A DNA stretch of 54,583 nt from contig CAIVKH010000192.1 in NCBI GenBank assembly GCA_903906425.1, forward strand, positions 1-54,583. The letters run 5' to 3'. The stretch's first letter is position 1, and each line of letters opens with the position of its first letter. The notes under the pieces are model-generated. The model searched no databases. It was not told where the DNA came from and was given only the letters and a program-made list of their open reading frames with translations. A program made the position numbers and the translations under genes. The stretch is from an uncultured bacterium. Its GTDB lineage: Bacteria > Verrucomicrobiota > Kiritimatiellia > CAIVKH01. Shown here piece after piece: positions 1 to 9,340 of this stretch.

Positions 1-3000
1 GCCGTTGATGATGAGCGCGCCGTTGTTGATCGTGGTGGTTCCCGAATAGGCTTGCGCGTTGTTGAGCGTCTGCGTGCCCGTGCCGAGCTTGACCAGCGCG
101 ATGCTTCCCGCGCCGTCGGCGATGATGCCGGAGAACGTCGCGTTGGCGTTGTCGTTGCCGACGGAAAGGGTGGCAGGCAGCGTCGAGTTGTTCGTCACAG
201 TGCCGCCGCTTCCGTTCATGTCACCGAGCGAGCCGACGGTTTGTTGCGCGCCGAAAAGATCGAAGGTGGTTCCGCTGGCAATCTTGAGCGCCGTCCTGAC
301 GGGCAGAAGATCCGAGGCACCGGGCGTGCCGAGATTGTAGAGCGTGGCGATTTCGGCGGGCGTCAGCGCGCGGCCATAAATGTTCACGTCGTCAATGCTG
401 CCGTTGAGATACTCGCCGCCGGAATAATCGTTCGCAATGCCCATCGTCTCGCCAGACTTCATGAGCAGCGGAGCCACGGTATTGTTCGTGGCGAAGGCAT
501 TCGTTGCGATGCTCATTCCGTCGGCATAGATCGCATAGCCGTTCGTCCAGACCGCGATGGAAACCATGTGCCAGGCACTGAGGCTGAGCGAATAGTTGGC
601 GTCAGCCGTTGTCGTGATCCAGTTGGTTCCGCCGCCAATGTCGCAGTGAATCTTGCCCAACTGATATTTCATGTCGAACGTCGTTTCGCCGCCGATACGC
701 GTGCCGACGATGCCATAGGTGCCGGGATTGGCGGTCATGTAAAGCCATGCGGAGACCGTGAAGTTGCTGAGCGCCAAGGCGGGATCGTAGGGAACCTGAA
801 CGTACTGCGCGCCGGTCACATTGAGCGCCTGGCCGAAGCGTCCGGAGACATAGCTCGATCCAGCCCCGCTGATAGCTCCATTGTGTCCGTTGCCCGTCGC
901 GTCGGTGGTGTTTCCGTTCAACATCCAGCGCGCAACCGCGCCGGTGGGCGCGGTCATGCCGAAACGCAGCGAGCCGTTGCTGATGATGGTCGCGCCGCCA
1001 TAGTTGTTCGTCACGCCGATGATCATTATTCCCGCGCCCGCCTTGATGAGCGTACCGGTTCCGTTCGCGCCGAGGGCGGGATCTTCGAGCGTGCTGCTGA
1101 CAAACAGCGTCGCGCCGGTTGTCACGTCGAACGTCACGCCGCCGGCTTTCGCGAGCTGCGTGCGCGGCGCGGCGATGGTCGAGCTGCCGCTGGCAGAAAC
1201 GCTCCCGCTCAAAGACCAGTTGCCGAGCGTTGCGTCAGGCGTGCCGCCGTTCAGGATTGAACCGGCGAGTGTCAGCGTGCCGGCGATCATATTCGCCGCT
1301 CCGTTTGACGAGGTGAGCAAGCCCGAAGCAGCGACAGTGACAGGACAAGTGCCCGATCCGTTGAAGCCGTTCGAGAAATCCACGTTCACCATGGCGTTGC
1401 TGATCAGGATGCTGCTGCTCGAACCGATCGTGCCGTTCAACGCGTTCGCCGCCGCCAGTTCAAGTATTCCGCCGTTGACGATCGTCTGACCGCTGTAGGC
1501 TTCGGTCGTCGAGAGAACCAGTGTTCCGGCACCGGTCTTCAGCAGCGCGCCCGCGCCATCAACGAGGCCGGTCAAAACAAGATTGAATCCGGCCGTATTG
1601 ATCGTGTTGGTCGCGACAGCCAGCGTGATCGGCGCGCCGATAACCGGCGTGCCGGCTCCGCATAAAATCGTTCCGCCGTTGTCGGTGATCGGGCGGAGGA
1701 CGACGGGTGACGGCGGAGCCCAGAAATTCAGCGTCCCCGCAGAACCGATCGTGATGCGTCCGACGCCCGCCGTCACGGTCGTTCCCGCTTCGATGCTGAA
1801 AGTGCCCTGATTGATTGCGATGTTGCCATCGGAAATATTTCCGCCAACAACCGCGATGTAGTTTGCGCCCGTCTTCGTCAGCGTGTTGCCCGCGAGATCC
1901 AACACGGCGGTGAGATTTGTCGTGCGGATGTCCCAGCGCTGCGCGCCGCCAAAGGTCGTGTTGCCTGTCAGCGTGACTTTTTGCAGCGCGTTGATCTGTT
2001 GCGCGACGGAGTTGATGATCGCGCCGTTGGCGTTTGCGCCTGCGCCCTGCACATAAACCGGCACCGCTCCGAGCGTCTGACCGCCCACATCGAGCGACGT
2101 TCCGTTTGCGACGATGACTACGGCGTTCGAGCCGCCAAATGCGTTCGTGCGGCCCGCCATGAGCGTTCCGGCCTGCACGTTGATCGCGCTGGCATACGCA
2201 TCGTTTGTCCCTGCCAGCACAACAACACCCAGGGAACTCTGTCCGGGAATTCCGGCAAAAACATTCGTGCCGGTTCCGATGGTCGGGATGTAGGTCAACG
2301 TGCCGTTACCGCCGCCGAGGTAGAGATTCGTGCCGGCGAACGTGAGCGGGCCGTTGAACGTGTACGAGCCTCCAGCCGCGCCGAAATACCAGTTTGCAAG
2401 ACCTGTCAGGTCCAGCGCGTTCGTGTCGTTGGCGCCAAGTGCAAGAACGCCGGGCGAGGATGCGATGCTCAATCGCGATGTGAACCATGCGATGAAGTTC
2501 TGATCCACGGCATACGTCGCACCGATGCCTGCAAAATTTGTCGCAAGCGTAATCGTGCCCGCGCCGATCGCGTTCGTGTTGCCAACGAGCAGAATGCCAT
2601 TGTTGATGACGGTGTTTCCGCCATACGTGTTTGTTGCCGTCAGTGTGAGCGTGCCTGCACCGGCTTTCGTCAGGCCGCCGTTCGTTGCGTTCGCAACCGG
2701 TGTGATCGTATCAACGCCCGCGCCGCTTCCGCCGCCGCCCTGTAACAGGACTGTCGGCGACGATGAATAGTTCACGCCGGGACTCGTGACGACGATGTTC
2801 GTTACCGAACCAAGGTTCACATCAATTTGCGCATAAGCCGTCGCGCCGGTCCCCCCGCCGCCGATGAGCGTGACAAGTGGAGGACCGACAAAGCCCGCGC
2901 CGCCATTCGTCAACGTCAGGCTCGCGACACCGTTGCCGGCCGGCGCGAGGAGCGGCTGTGCGACGGTAATGTTGAACGTTTGCGAATCGAAATTCGCGCC

Positions 3001-5997
3001 ACCAAGCCACACGTTCGCGATGTCAAGGCCCTGCATGAATGCGGGGTTGCCCGTGCTTGCGCGCAACGTGCCGCCGTTGAAGTTGAAGATCGCGATGCTC
3101 GCATTCGCCGCGCCTTTTCTCACCGCGGGCGTCGCAATCGTTCCGCCGGCTGCGAGACTGACGATGCCTGTTCCCTGTTCGCTGGCAGCCTGCCATCCAC
3201 CCAGTGTCAGGGCTTGCCCCACCGGTGTACCCGTCAGATTCACGAGACCTGTCATCACATTCAGCACGCCGTGGCCTTGCTCGCCGATGATCGTTCCCCA
3301 ATTCGGGCTGACCCACTGGCCGCCGAGGATGTTCATGATCGCGCGGCTGCCCGGATAGCGGCCCACGATCGGCGCGCCTCCGCCGTTCGTCAATCCGCCG
3401 CCGATGAGATCCCACTGGGCAAGGCCGTAGCCGCCCATCTGGAAGTTGCCCCCATAGGTGAACGAACCGCCGGTCTGAAGAACGTAGCCATAGGCATTGC
3501 GATCATTGGTGCTGCCGCCGCCACCGATGCGCCAGTCGTTGGCGGTACCCAGCGAGGTTATGTTTCCGCCGGTGAGATTCAAGACCCCGACTCCGCTTCC
3601 GTTTTTGCCGACGTACAGCGTCTTGGCCGCTACCGCCGCCGAATCGGCGATATTCAAAATCCCGGTAGAGCCGGTCAAATCGCCCAAATTGAGATCACCT
3701 GTCGAAACGACGCGCCCGGTTCCGCGGACGGTCAGCGTCGCGCTCGTCGAAAGAAGCTGGCCGACGCTCATGTAGCTCAGCGCCGTCACGACTGATCCGC
3801 TCTCGATGAAGTTCGATCCCTGATGGAACAACATAATCTGCTGGTTCACCCCGGCGTTCGAAATGACCAGCGAACCCGCGCCCCATTTTGCGAAACTGCC
3901 CGCGGCTGACACATTGCCGACCGCGCTCGTGATCGTGAATGTATTTGCCGCGCTGGCGATGTCGAAGCCGCCGTTGAACGTTGACCAGTTCACCGGGTGC
4001 GGGTTGAGATTTTGAATCGCCGTTCCGACAACCTGTATCACAGCGCCGGAGATGCTGAGAGGCGTGTTTGCGCCGCCGATGTTCGCATCCTGCGAAATGC
4101 TGAGTCTTCCGCCGGTCGCATACGTTCCGCCGGAATATGAGCTCACATTGGTCAGGGTTGTCATTCCCGTCCCTGATTGGACAACCATGCCGGTTCCCGA
4201 AATCGCGCCGCCAAAAACGTTCGTGTCAGTCCTCGCGAAAATGAGGCTGCCGTTGTCGGTCACATCGCCGGCGATCATGCCTGCGGTGCTGTTGACGCCA
4301 AGTTGCAACGTGCCGCCGCTGATCGTCGTGCCGCCGGAATACGAACTGTTCGCACCGAGCGCAAGCGTGCCTGCGCCGGATTTTTGCAGCCCGTTCGTGC
4401 TGATGAGCGGCGAATAAATCGTCGCGCGGTTTGTGGTCACCAGAATTCCCGGCGACCCCGTGCTGACGGCGAGGTTGATCGTGCCGTTCGTCAAAATCCA
4501 ATTGTTGGCCGGCGAGCCAAATGTCAGACCGCCGATGTCCAGCGGCGCATACGAATTGCTCACGACACGATCCGCCGTGATCGCATTGGTGAAAAAGGCG
4601 GTGTTGTTTGTGCCAAAGCCGATGACGCCGCCGACCCAGTTGTTTGAAACGCCCCAAATACCGTTTGCATTGGCGGACCACGAGCCGTTCGTATTTCCAG
4701 GACTCGCCAGGACGTTGATGACGCCCCCTCCCGAAAAGATGCTATCGTTGGTGTGCGCCGCCCCGCTACCGGTCGCGCCCCAGGTGCCAGCCAGCTGTAG
4801 CGCGCCGTTGACGGTGAAAACCGCAGCCGTCGCGCTGACGCCGTTGGACAGGATGATCGTCGCAGACGCGCTCACGTTCAGGGCCGTGCCCGTCGGGATC
4901 GCGCTGCTGTTTTGGAGATCGAGCGTCGCGCCAGCGACAGTCGTCGCACCGGAATAATTGTTCGTCGCCGCCAGCGAAAGCATCCCTTTCTGCGCGTTCA
5001 AACCGCCCGCGCCCGAAACTGGCGCAGCCGCGACCAGGGCACCGCTGCCAAATTTTACGGCGTCATTGTTCAGGACAATCGGCACGGAAATCGTGTGCGA
5101 GCCGGACGGCGTGCTCAAAATGGAAACGCCTCCGGGTTCGGATTGCAACGTGAGAAGCGACGAGTTGGTCGTCGCCAGCGTGTAGGCAGCCGGCCCGTCG
5201 AAGGAGATGTGCCCGACGGTCGTATTCGCATCAATCGTCACGACTGCCGGCGCCGCCTGCGTCGAAAACATCGCCGACAAACCCGCCGCGACCGGCGCGC
5301 CGAACGCCGTGCCGCCATCCAACCGCATCCAGTTGACCGGATCGTTGAACGAACCGCCGCCCGCGACGTTCCACTGGTCGTTGAAAATCTGCCGCTCGCT
5401 GAAGCCGTAGAAGTGGAACGTATTTCCTGCGACTACCGGCGAAAAAATGACCGACTCCGTGGCATTCGTCGCCGCGAACGTGTACCTGAGCAAACTGCCA
5501 CCACCGGGATCTTGCTCAAAAAGAAGCGTCCCGCCACCCGATGCCGACATGTTTATTGAACGATCATTGACGCCTGGCGACCAAGTCTGGCTGTAGAACG
5601 CAGCCGAATACACCAATCCCGCCGTCAGATTGCTCACGATGAGAGTTCCCGGATTGCCACCATACTGAAACCGATCGAAGAGCGCCGTGATGTTTCCTGT
5701 CACGTTGCCCTTGTTTCCCGGTGGTGTCGTATATTGGTTTCCCAAACCGATCAGTGCCCAGTTCGTGCCGACTGTCGCTGTGCCGCTGCTGGTGAATGCA
5801 ACGCCGTTGATCATGACCGTCGCCCCGTTCGTGCCGATCACGTCCGCGGCGATCACGTAATTATTGTTCGTGCTCAGCCCGACATTCGTGTCGTTCATCG
5901 CCCCCACGGCAAAATTCGTCGACGAGAACACCCCGGCGAATGCCTTCGCGCCAAACAGTGCCACCACAACCGCGATTTCGATTTTACGCAACTTCAT
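1..5997 (-). CDS. Giant autotransporter-associated beta-strand repeat protein with LamG domain (3' end outside window)
   Basis: The reverse strand is open for 1,999 codons from ATG 5997, with GGAGG at about 6004-6008 as a strong ribosome binding site; the stop lies beyond position 1. The start reads MKLRKIEIAVVVALFGAKAFA, a Sec signal peptide. Most of the protein is low-complexity Gly/Asn/Thr/Ser sequence with recurring units such as NNYSGATTVAGATLDL and YSGGTTISGGTLQLG, the pattern of autotransporter-associated beta-strand repeats (a right-handed beta helix). Between about 950 and 380 there is a LamG/concanavalin-like module ending in SIDDVNIYGRALTPAEIATLY. The protein is probably surface-exposed or secreted; the C-terminal anchor (barrel or sorting signal) is not visible. 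Long forward-strand reading frames here are antisense shadows. Ligand unknown. Confidence 0.9.
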   Translation of the reverse strand, partial: MKLRKIEIAVVVALFGAKAFAGVFSSTNFAVGAMNDTNVGLSTNNNYVIAADVIGTNGATVMINGVAFTSSGTATVGTNWALIGLGNQYTTPPGNKGNVTGNITALFDRFQYGGNPGTLIVSNLTAGLVYSAAFYSQTWSPGVNDRSINMSASGGGTLLFEQDPGGGSLLRYTFAATNATESVIFSPVVAGNTFHFYGFSERQIFNDQWNVAGGGSFNDPVNWMRLDGGTAFGAPVAAGLSAMFSTQAAPAVVTIDANTTVGHISFDGPAAYTLATTNSSLLTLQSEPGGVSILSTPSGSHTISVPIVLNNDAVKFGSGALVAAAPVSGAGGLNAQKGMLSLAATNNYSGATTVAGATLDLQNSSAIPTGTALNVSASATIILSNGVSATAAVFTVNGALQLAGTWGATGSGAAHTNDSIFSGGGVINVLASPGNTNGSWSANANGIWGVSNNWVGGVIGFGTNNTAFFTNAITADRVVSNSYAPLDIGGLTFGSPANNWILTNGTINLAVSTGSPGILVTTNRATIYSPLISTNGLQKSGAGTLALGANSSYSGGTTISGGTLQLGVNSTAGMIAGDVTDNGSLIFARTDTNVFGGAISGTGMVVQSGTGMTTLTNVSSYSGGTYATGGRLSISQDANIGGANTPLSISGAVIQVVGTAIQNLNPHPVNWSTFNGGFDIASAANTFTITSAVGNVSAAGSFAKWGAGSLVISNAGVNQQIMLFHQGSNFIESGSVVTALSYMSVGQLLSTSATLTVRGTGRVVSTGDLNLGDLTGSTGILNIADSAAVAAKTLYVGKNGSGVGVLNLTGGNITSLGTANDWRIGGGGSTNDRNAYGYVLQTGGSFTYGGNFQMGGYGLAQWDLIGGGLTNGGGAPIVGRYPGSRAIMNILGGQWVSPNWGTIIGEQGHGVLNVMTGLVNLTGTPVGQALTLGGWQAASEQGTGIVSLAAGGTIATPAVRKGAANASIAIFNFNGGTLRASTGNPAFMQGLDIANVWLGGANFDSQTFNITVAQPLLAPAGNGVASLTLTNGGAGFVGPPLVTLIGGGGTGATAYAQIDVNLGSVTNIVVTSPGVNYSSSPTVLLQGGGGSGAGVDTITPVANATNGGLTKAGAGTLTLTATNTYGGNTVINNGILLVGNTNAIGAGTITLATNFAGIGATYAVDQNFIAWFTSRLSIASSPGVLALGANDTNALDLTGLANWYFGAAGGSYTFNGPLTFAGTNLYLGGGNGTLTYIPTIGTGTNVFAGIPGQSSLGVVVLAGTNDAYASAINVQAGTLMAGRTNAFGGSNAVVIVANGTSLDVGGQTLGAVPVYVQGAGANANGAIINSVAQQINALQKVTLTGNTTFGGAQRWDIRTTNLTAVLDLAGNTLTKTGANYIAVVGGNISDGNIAINQGTFSIEAGTTVTAGVGRITIGSAGTLNFWAPPSPVVLRPITDNGGTILCGAGTPVIGAPITLAVATNTINTAGFNLVLTGLVDGAGALLKTGAGTLVLSTTEAYSGQTIVNGGILELAAANALNGTIGSSSSILISNAMVNVDFSNGFNGSGTCPVTVAASGLLTSSNGAANMIAGTLTLAGSILNGGTPDATLGNWSLSGSVSASGSSTIAAPRTQLAKAGGVTFDVTTGATLFVSSTLEDPALGANGTGTLIKAGAGIMIIGVTNNYGGATIISNGSLRFGMTAPTGAVARWMLNGNTTDATGNGHNGAISGAGSSYVSGRFGQALNVTGAQYVQVPYDPALALSNFTVSAWLYMTANPGTYGIVGTRIGGETTFDMKYQLGKIHCDIGGGTNWITTTADANYSLSLSAWHMVSIAVWTNGYAIYADGMSIATNAFATNNTVAPLLMKSGETMGIANDYSGGEYLNGSIDDVNIYGRALTPAEIATLYNLGTPGASDLLPVRTALKIASGTTFDLFGAQQTVGSLGDMNGSGGTVTNNSTLPATLSVGNDNANATFSGIIADGAGSIALVKLGTGTQTLNNAQAYSGTTTINNGALIING

Positions 5998-6037
5998 GAC
6001 GAGCCTCCTGACGGACTGACTGCGAACCGAACAAAAT

Positions 6038-6084
6038 TTCCAATGATTGGAAAAGCACGGTAGCCAGATTTCCAATCATTGGAA
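6038..6084. repeat. Palindromic element, 2 copies
   Basis: Exact copies at 6038-6052 (centre G) and 6070-6084 (centre C), 32 bp apart. They lie between two divergent genes, so they cannot be terminators of either neighbour. Confidence 0.97.
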
Positions 6085-6166
6085 AGTCCGGCGCACAGAA
6101 ATTTTCGGAAGGCGGAGCGGTTCGCCGCCCGCGATTTTCCCCGCGAAGAAAATCTTTCGCGCGTTT

Positions 6167-6196
6167 TTTCGCGGCGGCGACTATCTTGCCGCGAAA
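6167..6196 (+). other. Hairpin just upstream of the methyltransferase start
   Basis: TTTCGCGGC (6167-6175) and GCCGCGAAA (6188-6196) form a 9-bp stem with a 12-nt loop ending 5 nt before ATG 6202. The loop contains CTATCTT, which resembles a -10 box, so this may be promoter DNA rather than an RNA structure. Confidence 0.3.
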
Positions 6197-6201
6197 CAGA
6201 A

Positions 6202-7212
6202 ATGAACGAGCTGGAAATAAAACTGGAAAACGAGCGGCTGAAGGAATCGTGGGACTGCTTTCCCGCCGAGCACCTCGCCGATTACCTCGCCGTCAACGAG
6301 CAGGACCAGCGCATCAACGCGCAGAGCATCCTCACCCGCGCGCTGCTGGCCGACACGCTCTGGCCGAAAAAATTCAGCGGGCTGATCAACGAGGAGCTTC
6401 GCTTCGGCATCGTGATGACGTGGCTCTACGAAAAGCTGAAAGCCGGCGCGGACCGCTTCAAACTGCTCGATGAACTCGGCGGCGGTCGCCCGAAAAAAGG
6501 ATCGGAAATTCCCGAGGCGATCCGCCAGACCGCGGCGTGGCTGCGCGGCGCCGACTGCCCGATCCCGAATTATGTGACCGACGCACTGATGTTCCTCACG
6601 CCCGACCAGCCCGGGACGCTTTTGTTCGAGCCGGCGCTGAACACGTTCCTGAATTTGTGGACCTCGCAACTGCGCGGCCTGTCCGCGGAGAAAATCAGCG
6701 TCCTCGAAATCGCCTGCGGCTCCGGCAACGAATACCGCGCGCTCGACGAATTCGGGCTGGCCGCGCACATCAATTATTCCGGCTTCGACATCGCCTCGAA
6801 AAACATCGCCAACGCCACGAAGAATTTTCCCGGCGTGAAATTTTTCGAGGCCAGCATTCTGAATTCGGGCCTGCCGGACAATTCCACCGACTACATTTTC
6901 CTCCACGACGTGCTCGGCCACCTTTCGCTGGAGGCGATGGAAATCGCGCTGAAGGAAATCATGCGGATCGTCCGCAAGGAGGCGTGGCTGCACTGCTTCA
7001 ACGCCGCCGACATTCCGGAGCACGTGAACCATCCCGTCGAGCTGTACCACCGCAATCGGCTCAGCATTTCGCGGCTCACCGAATCGCTGCGCGCGGCCGG
7101 CGCCGCCGACGTCGAGGCGATCCCGATCTCCGCGATGCTGCAAAACAAATTCCATTTCACGCAGGACTACACCGCCTCCGCCGTCACCTTCATCGTCCGC
7201 AAGCAGCCGTAA
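6202..7212 (+). CDS. Class I SAM-dependent methyltransferase-like protein
   Basis: 336 residues from ATG 6202. The frame stays open further upstream, but that part runs through the palindromic element, so the start MNELEIKLEN is preferred; no strong Shine-Dalgarno is seen. The N-terminal 160 residues are helical and unassigned. The second half carries methyltransferase motifs: VLEIACGSGNEYRAL (motif I, about residues 168-182), GFDIASKNIANA (motif II) and DYIFLHDVLGHLS (motif IV region). Substrate unknown. It is convergent with the LpxC-like gene and appears monocistronic. Confidence 0.8.
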   Translation: MNELEIKLENERLKESWDCFPAEHLADYLAVNEQDQRINAQSILTRALLADTLWPKKFSGLINEELRFGIVMTWLYEKLKAGADRFKLLDELGGGRPKKGSEIPEAIRQTAAWLRGADCPIPNYVTDALMFLTPDQPGTLLFEPALNTFLNLWTSQLRGLSAEKISVLEIACGSGNEYRALDEFGLAAHINYSGFDIASKNIANATKNFPGVKFFEASILNSGLPDNSTDYIFLHDVLGHLSLEAMEIALKEIMRIVRKEAWLHCFNAADIPEHVNHPVELYHRNRLSISRLTESLRAAGAADVEAIPISAMLQNKFHFTQDYTASAVTFIVRKQP

Positions 7213-7245
7213 ATGTTTTCCGCACCGCATCCGGCCGGTGAAAAT

Positions 7246-7292
7246 TTCCAATGACTGGAAAATTCCAGCGCGCAAAGTTCCAATCATTGGAA
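7246..7292. repeat. Palindromic element, 2 copies
   Basis: Copies at 7246-7260 (variant, AATGACTGG) and 7278-7292 (exact, centre C), 32 bp apart, between convergent genes. The flanks GTGAAAA and TTTTCAC also pair, so the locus can fold as one long stem. It ends 4 nt from the stop codon of the LpxC-like gene. Confidence 0.95.
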
Positions 7293-7296
7293 ATTT

Positions 7297-8367
7297 TCAC
7301 GATCCGCCGCGGGAAAGCGCCGGGCTTCGGGCGGGGACGAAAGGCGTGAGCAGGCCGCGCTTGTAGAGCAGGCGCACGGCGTGGCAGTCGAGGTGGTGGC
7401 CGGCGCGATAGGATTCGATGTGGCCGACGAAACGGCCTTCCTCCAGCAGCGCGATTGCGGCGAGCAGGTCGAGCACGGCGCGGTGCCAGACGGCTTCCAG
7501 CGATTTGCCTTCGTGAATCAGCCGCGGCTGGTTGTAGTAGGTCTTGCGGCCGGCGACGAGGAGGTTCTTGTCGGTGTAGCCGAGGTTGCGGATGTCGGCG
7601 AAAAGTTTGCCGACGGTTTTGCAGAAAAGCATTTTGCTGAACGGCGAGTTGGTGCGGGCCTCGGCGCCGCGGCGGAAATGTTCGCAGTTGAGCGGAAATT
7701 TTATGCGCTGCCGGCCGATGGCGTTGGGAAAATCAATCGCGCAGTCAACGGTGAGCTGCGGCTGCGGGCCGACGGCCGGATGAAACGTCACAAAGCTCCG
7801 GCCGTCGCCGTTGGCCACGGTGACTTTTTCTTTCACGGTGAAAAACCGGACTGGCCGGTCCTGTTCGACGCGGCCGGCCGCGTCGAGCGCTTCCACGAGA
7901 TCGAGACTTCCGCGCTCGAACAACGGCGGATCACCGGAATTGACGCGGATCATGAGGCTGTCAACGTCGCTACCGAGTTTGAGCGCGACGATGTGTTCGA
8001 CCATGCGGACGTAATTGTTGGGCGGGCCGCTTCGCAGGACGATGTTGCTGACGTAGTCGGCAGTGGTCCAGACGTTGCGGATGGAGACGCGGATGGGCAG
8101 GCAGTCGTCGGAAAGATCGTCGCGCGAAAACCACCAGCCCTCCAGGTCGGTCGGTTCGAACGTCAGAGTGCGGATGGCTTTGCCAAAAAAGGTGCCAGGC
8201 CCCGAAACCGTGACGGATTTCGCGATGGTTTTCTGGCAGCGCGGTGCGTCGTCCGACGGCGTGCCGGACAAATCCAAGTCCACCGGCTGCTGCTGGAAGG
8301 CATCGTGGCAGCGCCGGATGTCCTCGACATTTCCCAGCAAAATTTTCCCAAACGGTTCAACGCTCAT
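7297..8367 (-). CDS. lpxC: LpxC-family UDP-3-O-acyl-GlcNAc deacetylase, divergent
   Basis: 356 residues from ATG 8367 (MSVEPFGKILLG); longer upstream frames would overlap the divergent promoter region. LpxC removes the N-acetyl group of UDP-3-O-acyl-GlcNAc, the committed step of lipid A synthesis. Visible family features: KTIAKSVTVSGPG near residue 40, VEHIVALKLGSDVDSLMI (Glu-His of the active site), and GHIESYRAGHHLDCHAV near the C-terminus (catalytic His). Oddities: the usual LHTG/LHSG is replaced by FFGK, the IMDGS-type loop is LFERGS, and the Zn motif HxxxD reads HRAVLD (H-x4-D). It may therefore be a paralogue with altered activity rather than the housekeeping LpxC. Confidence 0.75.
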   Translation of the reverse strand: MSVEPFGKILLGNVEDIRRCHDAFQQQPVDLDLSGTPSDDAPRCQKTIAKSVTVSGPGTFFGKAIRTLTFEPTDLEGWWFSRDDLSDDCLPIRVSIRNVWTTADYVSNIVLRSGPPNNYVRMVEHIVALKLGSDVDSLMIRVNSGDPPLFERGSLDLVEALDAAGRVEQDRPVRFFTVKEKVTVANGDGRSFVTFHPAVGPQPQLTVDCAIDFPNAIGRQRIKFPLNCEHFRRGAEARTNSPFSKMLFCKTVGKLFADIRNLGYTDKNLLVAGRKTYYNQPRLIHEGKSLEAVWHRAVLDLLAAIALLEEGRFVGHIESYRAGHHLDCHAVRLLYKRGLLTPFVPARSPALSRGGS

Positions 8368-8514
8368 GATTCGAAAAGCGGCGGACTCTAGGCGAGAACG
8401 GTGGATGCGACAAGTAGTTTGCCCGGCGCACCGCAAGTCGCCGGATGCCGGCGGCGGAAAATTCACGAAGGTTCGCCGCGCGGTATTCGTATGGAAATCG
8501 GAGACGAACCAGCT

Positions 8515-9240
8515 ATGTTGAATGAAGAGATGAGCCAGACCTTTCACACGCACCCGCACAAACCGCCGACCACGGGGCTGGAACAGACGGACGCGCCGAG
8601 GAGAAAAATAAAGCTGCCGCCGTACATCGGGATGCAGCCGCCGCCGCATCTGCGGCACAAAATTCATCCGCCGTGGCTCACGGTCGGCCTGACGGTCTTC
8701 GGCTTCCTAGCCATCGTTGCGCTCTTCGCCGACATGTTCAGTTTTTCCCGCGCGGTGAATGGTGTGGCCCCGGTCCCGAAGGCGCCGGCTGATCTGATGC
8801 TCGCCATCACGACGACGACCAACCGCTATTTCGATCCGCTCCACCGGTTCTCGATCGCGCTGCCGCCGGGCTGGACCGCATCGTTCGGCGATTCGAACGT
8901 CGAATATGACGCGATACTCGAAGGGCCGGACCGGCTGGCCTTGCAGGTCGTCATCGGCGATGCGCCGGGCGAAACCATCACGAACTTGGTGAAATCCTTT
9001 TCGGACATGGAACAGGAAGTGAACCGCGACACACACATCACCGTGACGAATTTCCGCGGCCTGCCCGCCATTTCGCGCTTCACGCGGATGGACGTCAATG
9101 CACTGCGCACGCTCGATTTTCTTGCCGGCACCAACACGGAGTTTCATCTCATGGGCATCATTCCGCGCGAGGAGTTCGATACGCGCCGGCCGATCATCGA
9201 CGCGCTCATCGAAACGCTTCAGCCCGGCAACGTTCCCTGA
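8515..9240 (+). CDS. Single-pass membrane protein with periplasmic C-terminal domain, function unknown
   Basis: 241 residues from ATG 8515 (MLNEEMSQ); ATG 8491 and ATG 8530 are alternatives and no start has a clear Shine-Dalgarno. A His/Pro-rich cytoplasmic N-terminus of about 60 residues is followed by one membrane segment (WLTVGLTVFGFLAIVALFAD). The extracytoplasmic domain includes DPLHRFSIALPPGWTASFG, the style of PsbP/DUF1795-type lipid- or protein-binding domains. That resemblance is weak and no catalytic motif is seen. It is divergent from the LpxC-like gene. Confidence 0.7.
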   Translation: MLNEEMSQTFHTHPHKPPTTGLEQTDAPRRKIKLPPYIGMQPPPHLRHKIHPPWLTVGLTVFGFLAIVALFADMFSFSRAVNGVAPVPKAPADLMLAITTTTNRYFDPLHRFSIALPPGWTASFGDSNVEYDAILEGPDRLALQVVIGDAPGETITNLVKSFSDMEQEVNRDTHITVTNFRGLPAISRFTRMDVNALRTLDFLAGTNTEFHLMGIIPREEFDTRRPIIDALIETLQPGNVP

Positions 9241-9340
9241 CCGGGAACGGTCCGGCCGGTTCGCCAGTTGAAAAATTTTCGTGCCACGCGCCGCCCCGTT
9301 GTTGTAGTTTGCGCGCCCTTAAACAACAGGAGCATTCGAT

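Noticed and set aside
52..5559. Several long forward-strand reading frames (up to 402 codons)
   Set aside because: They are antisense to the 1,999-codon reverse frame, have Arg/Ala/Val-biased composition without domains, and the reverse frame has a signal peptide, ribosome site and family repeats.
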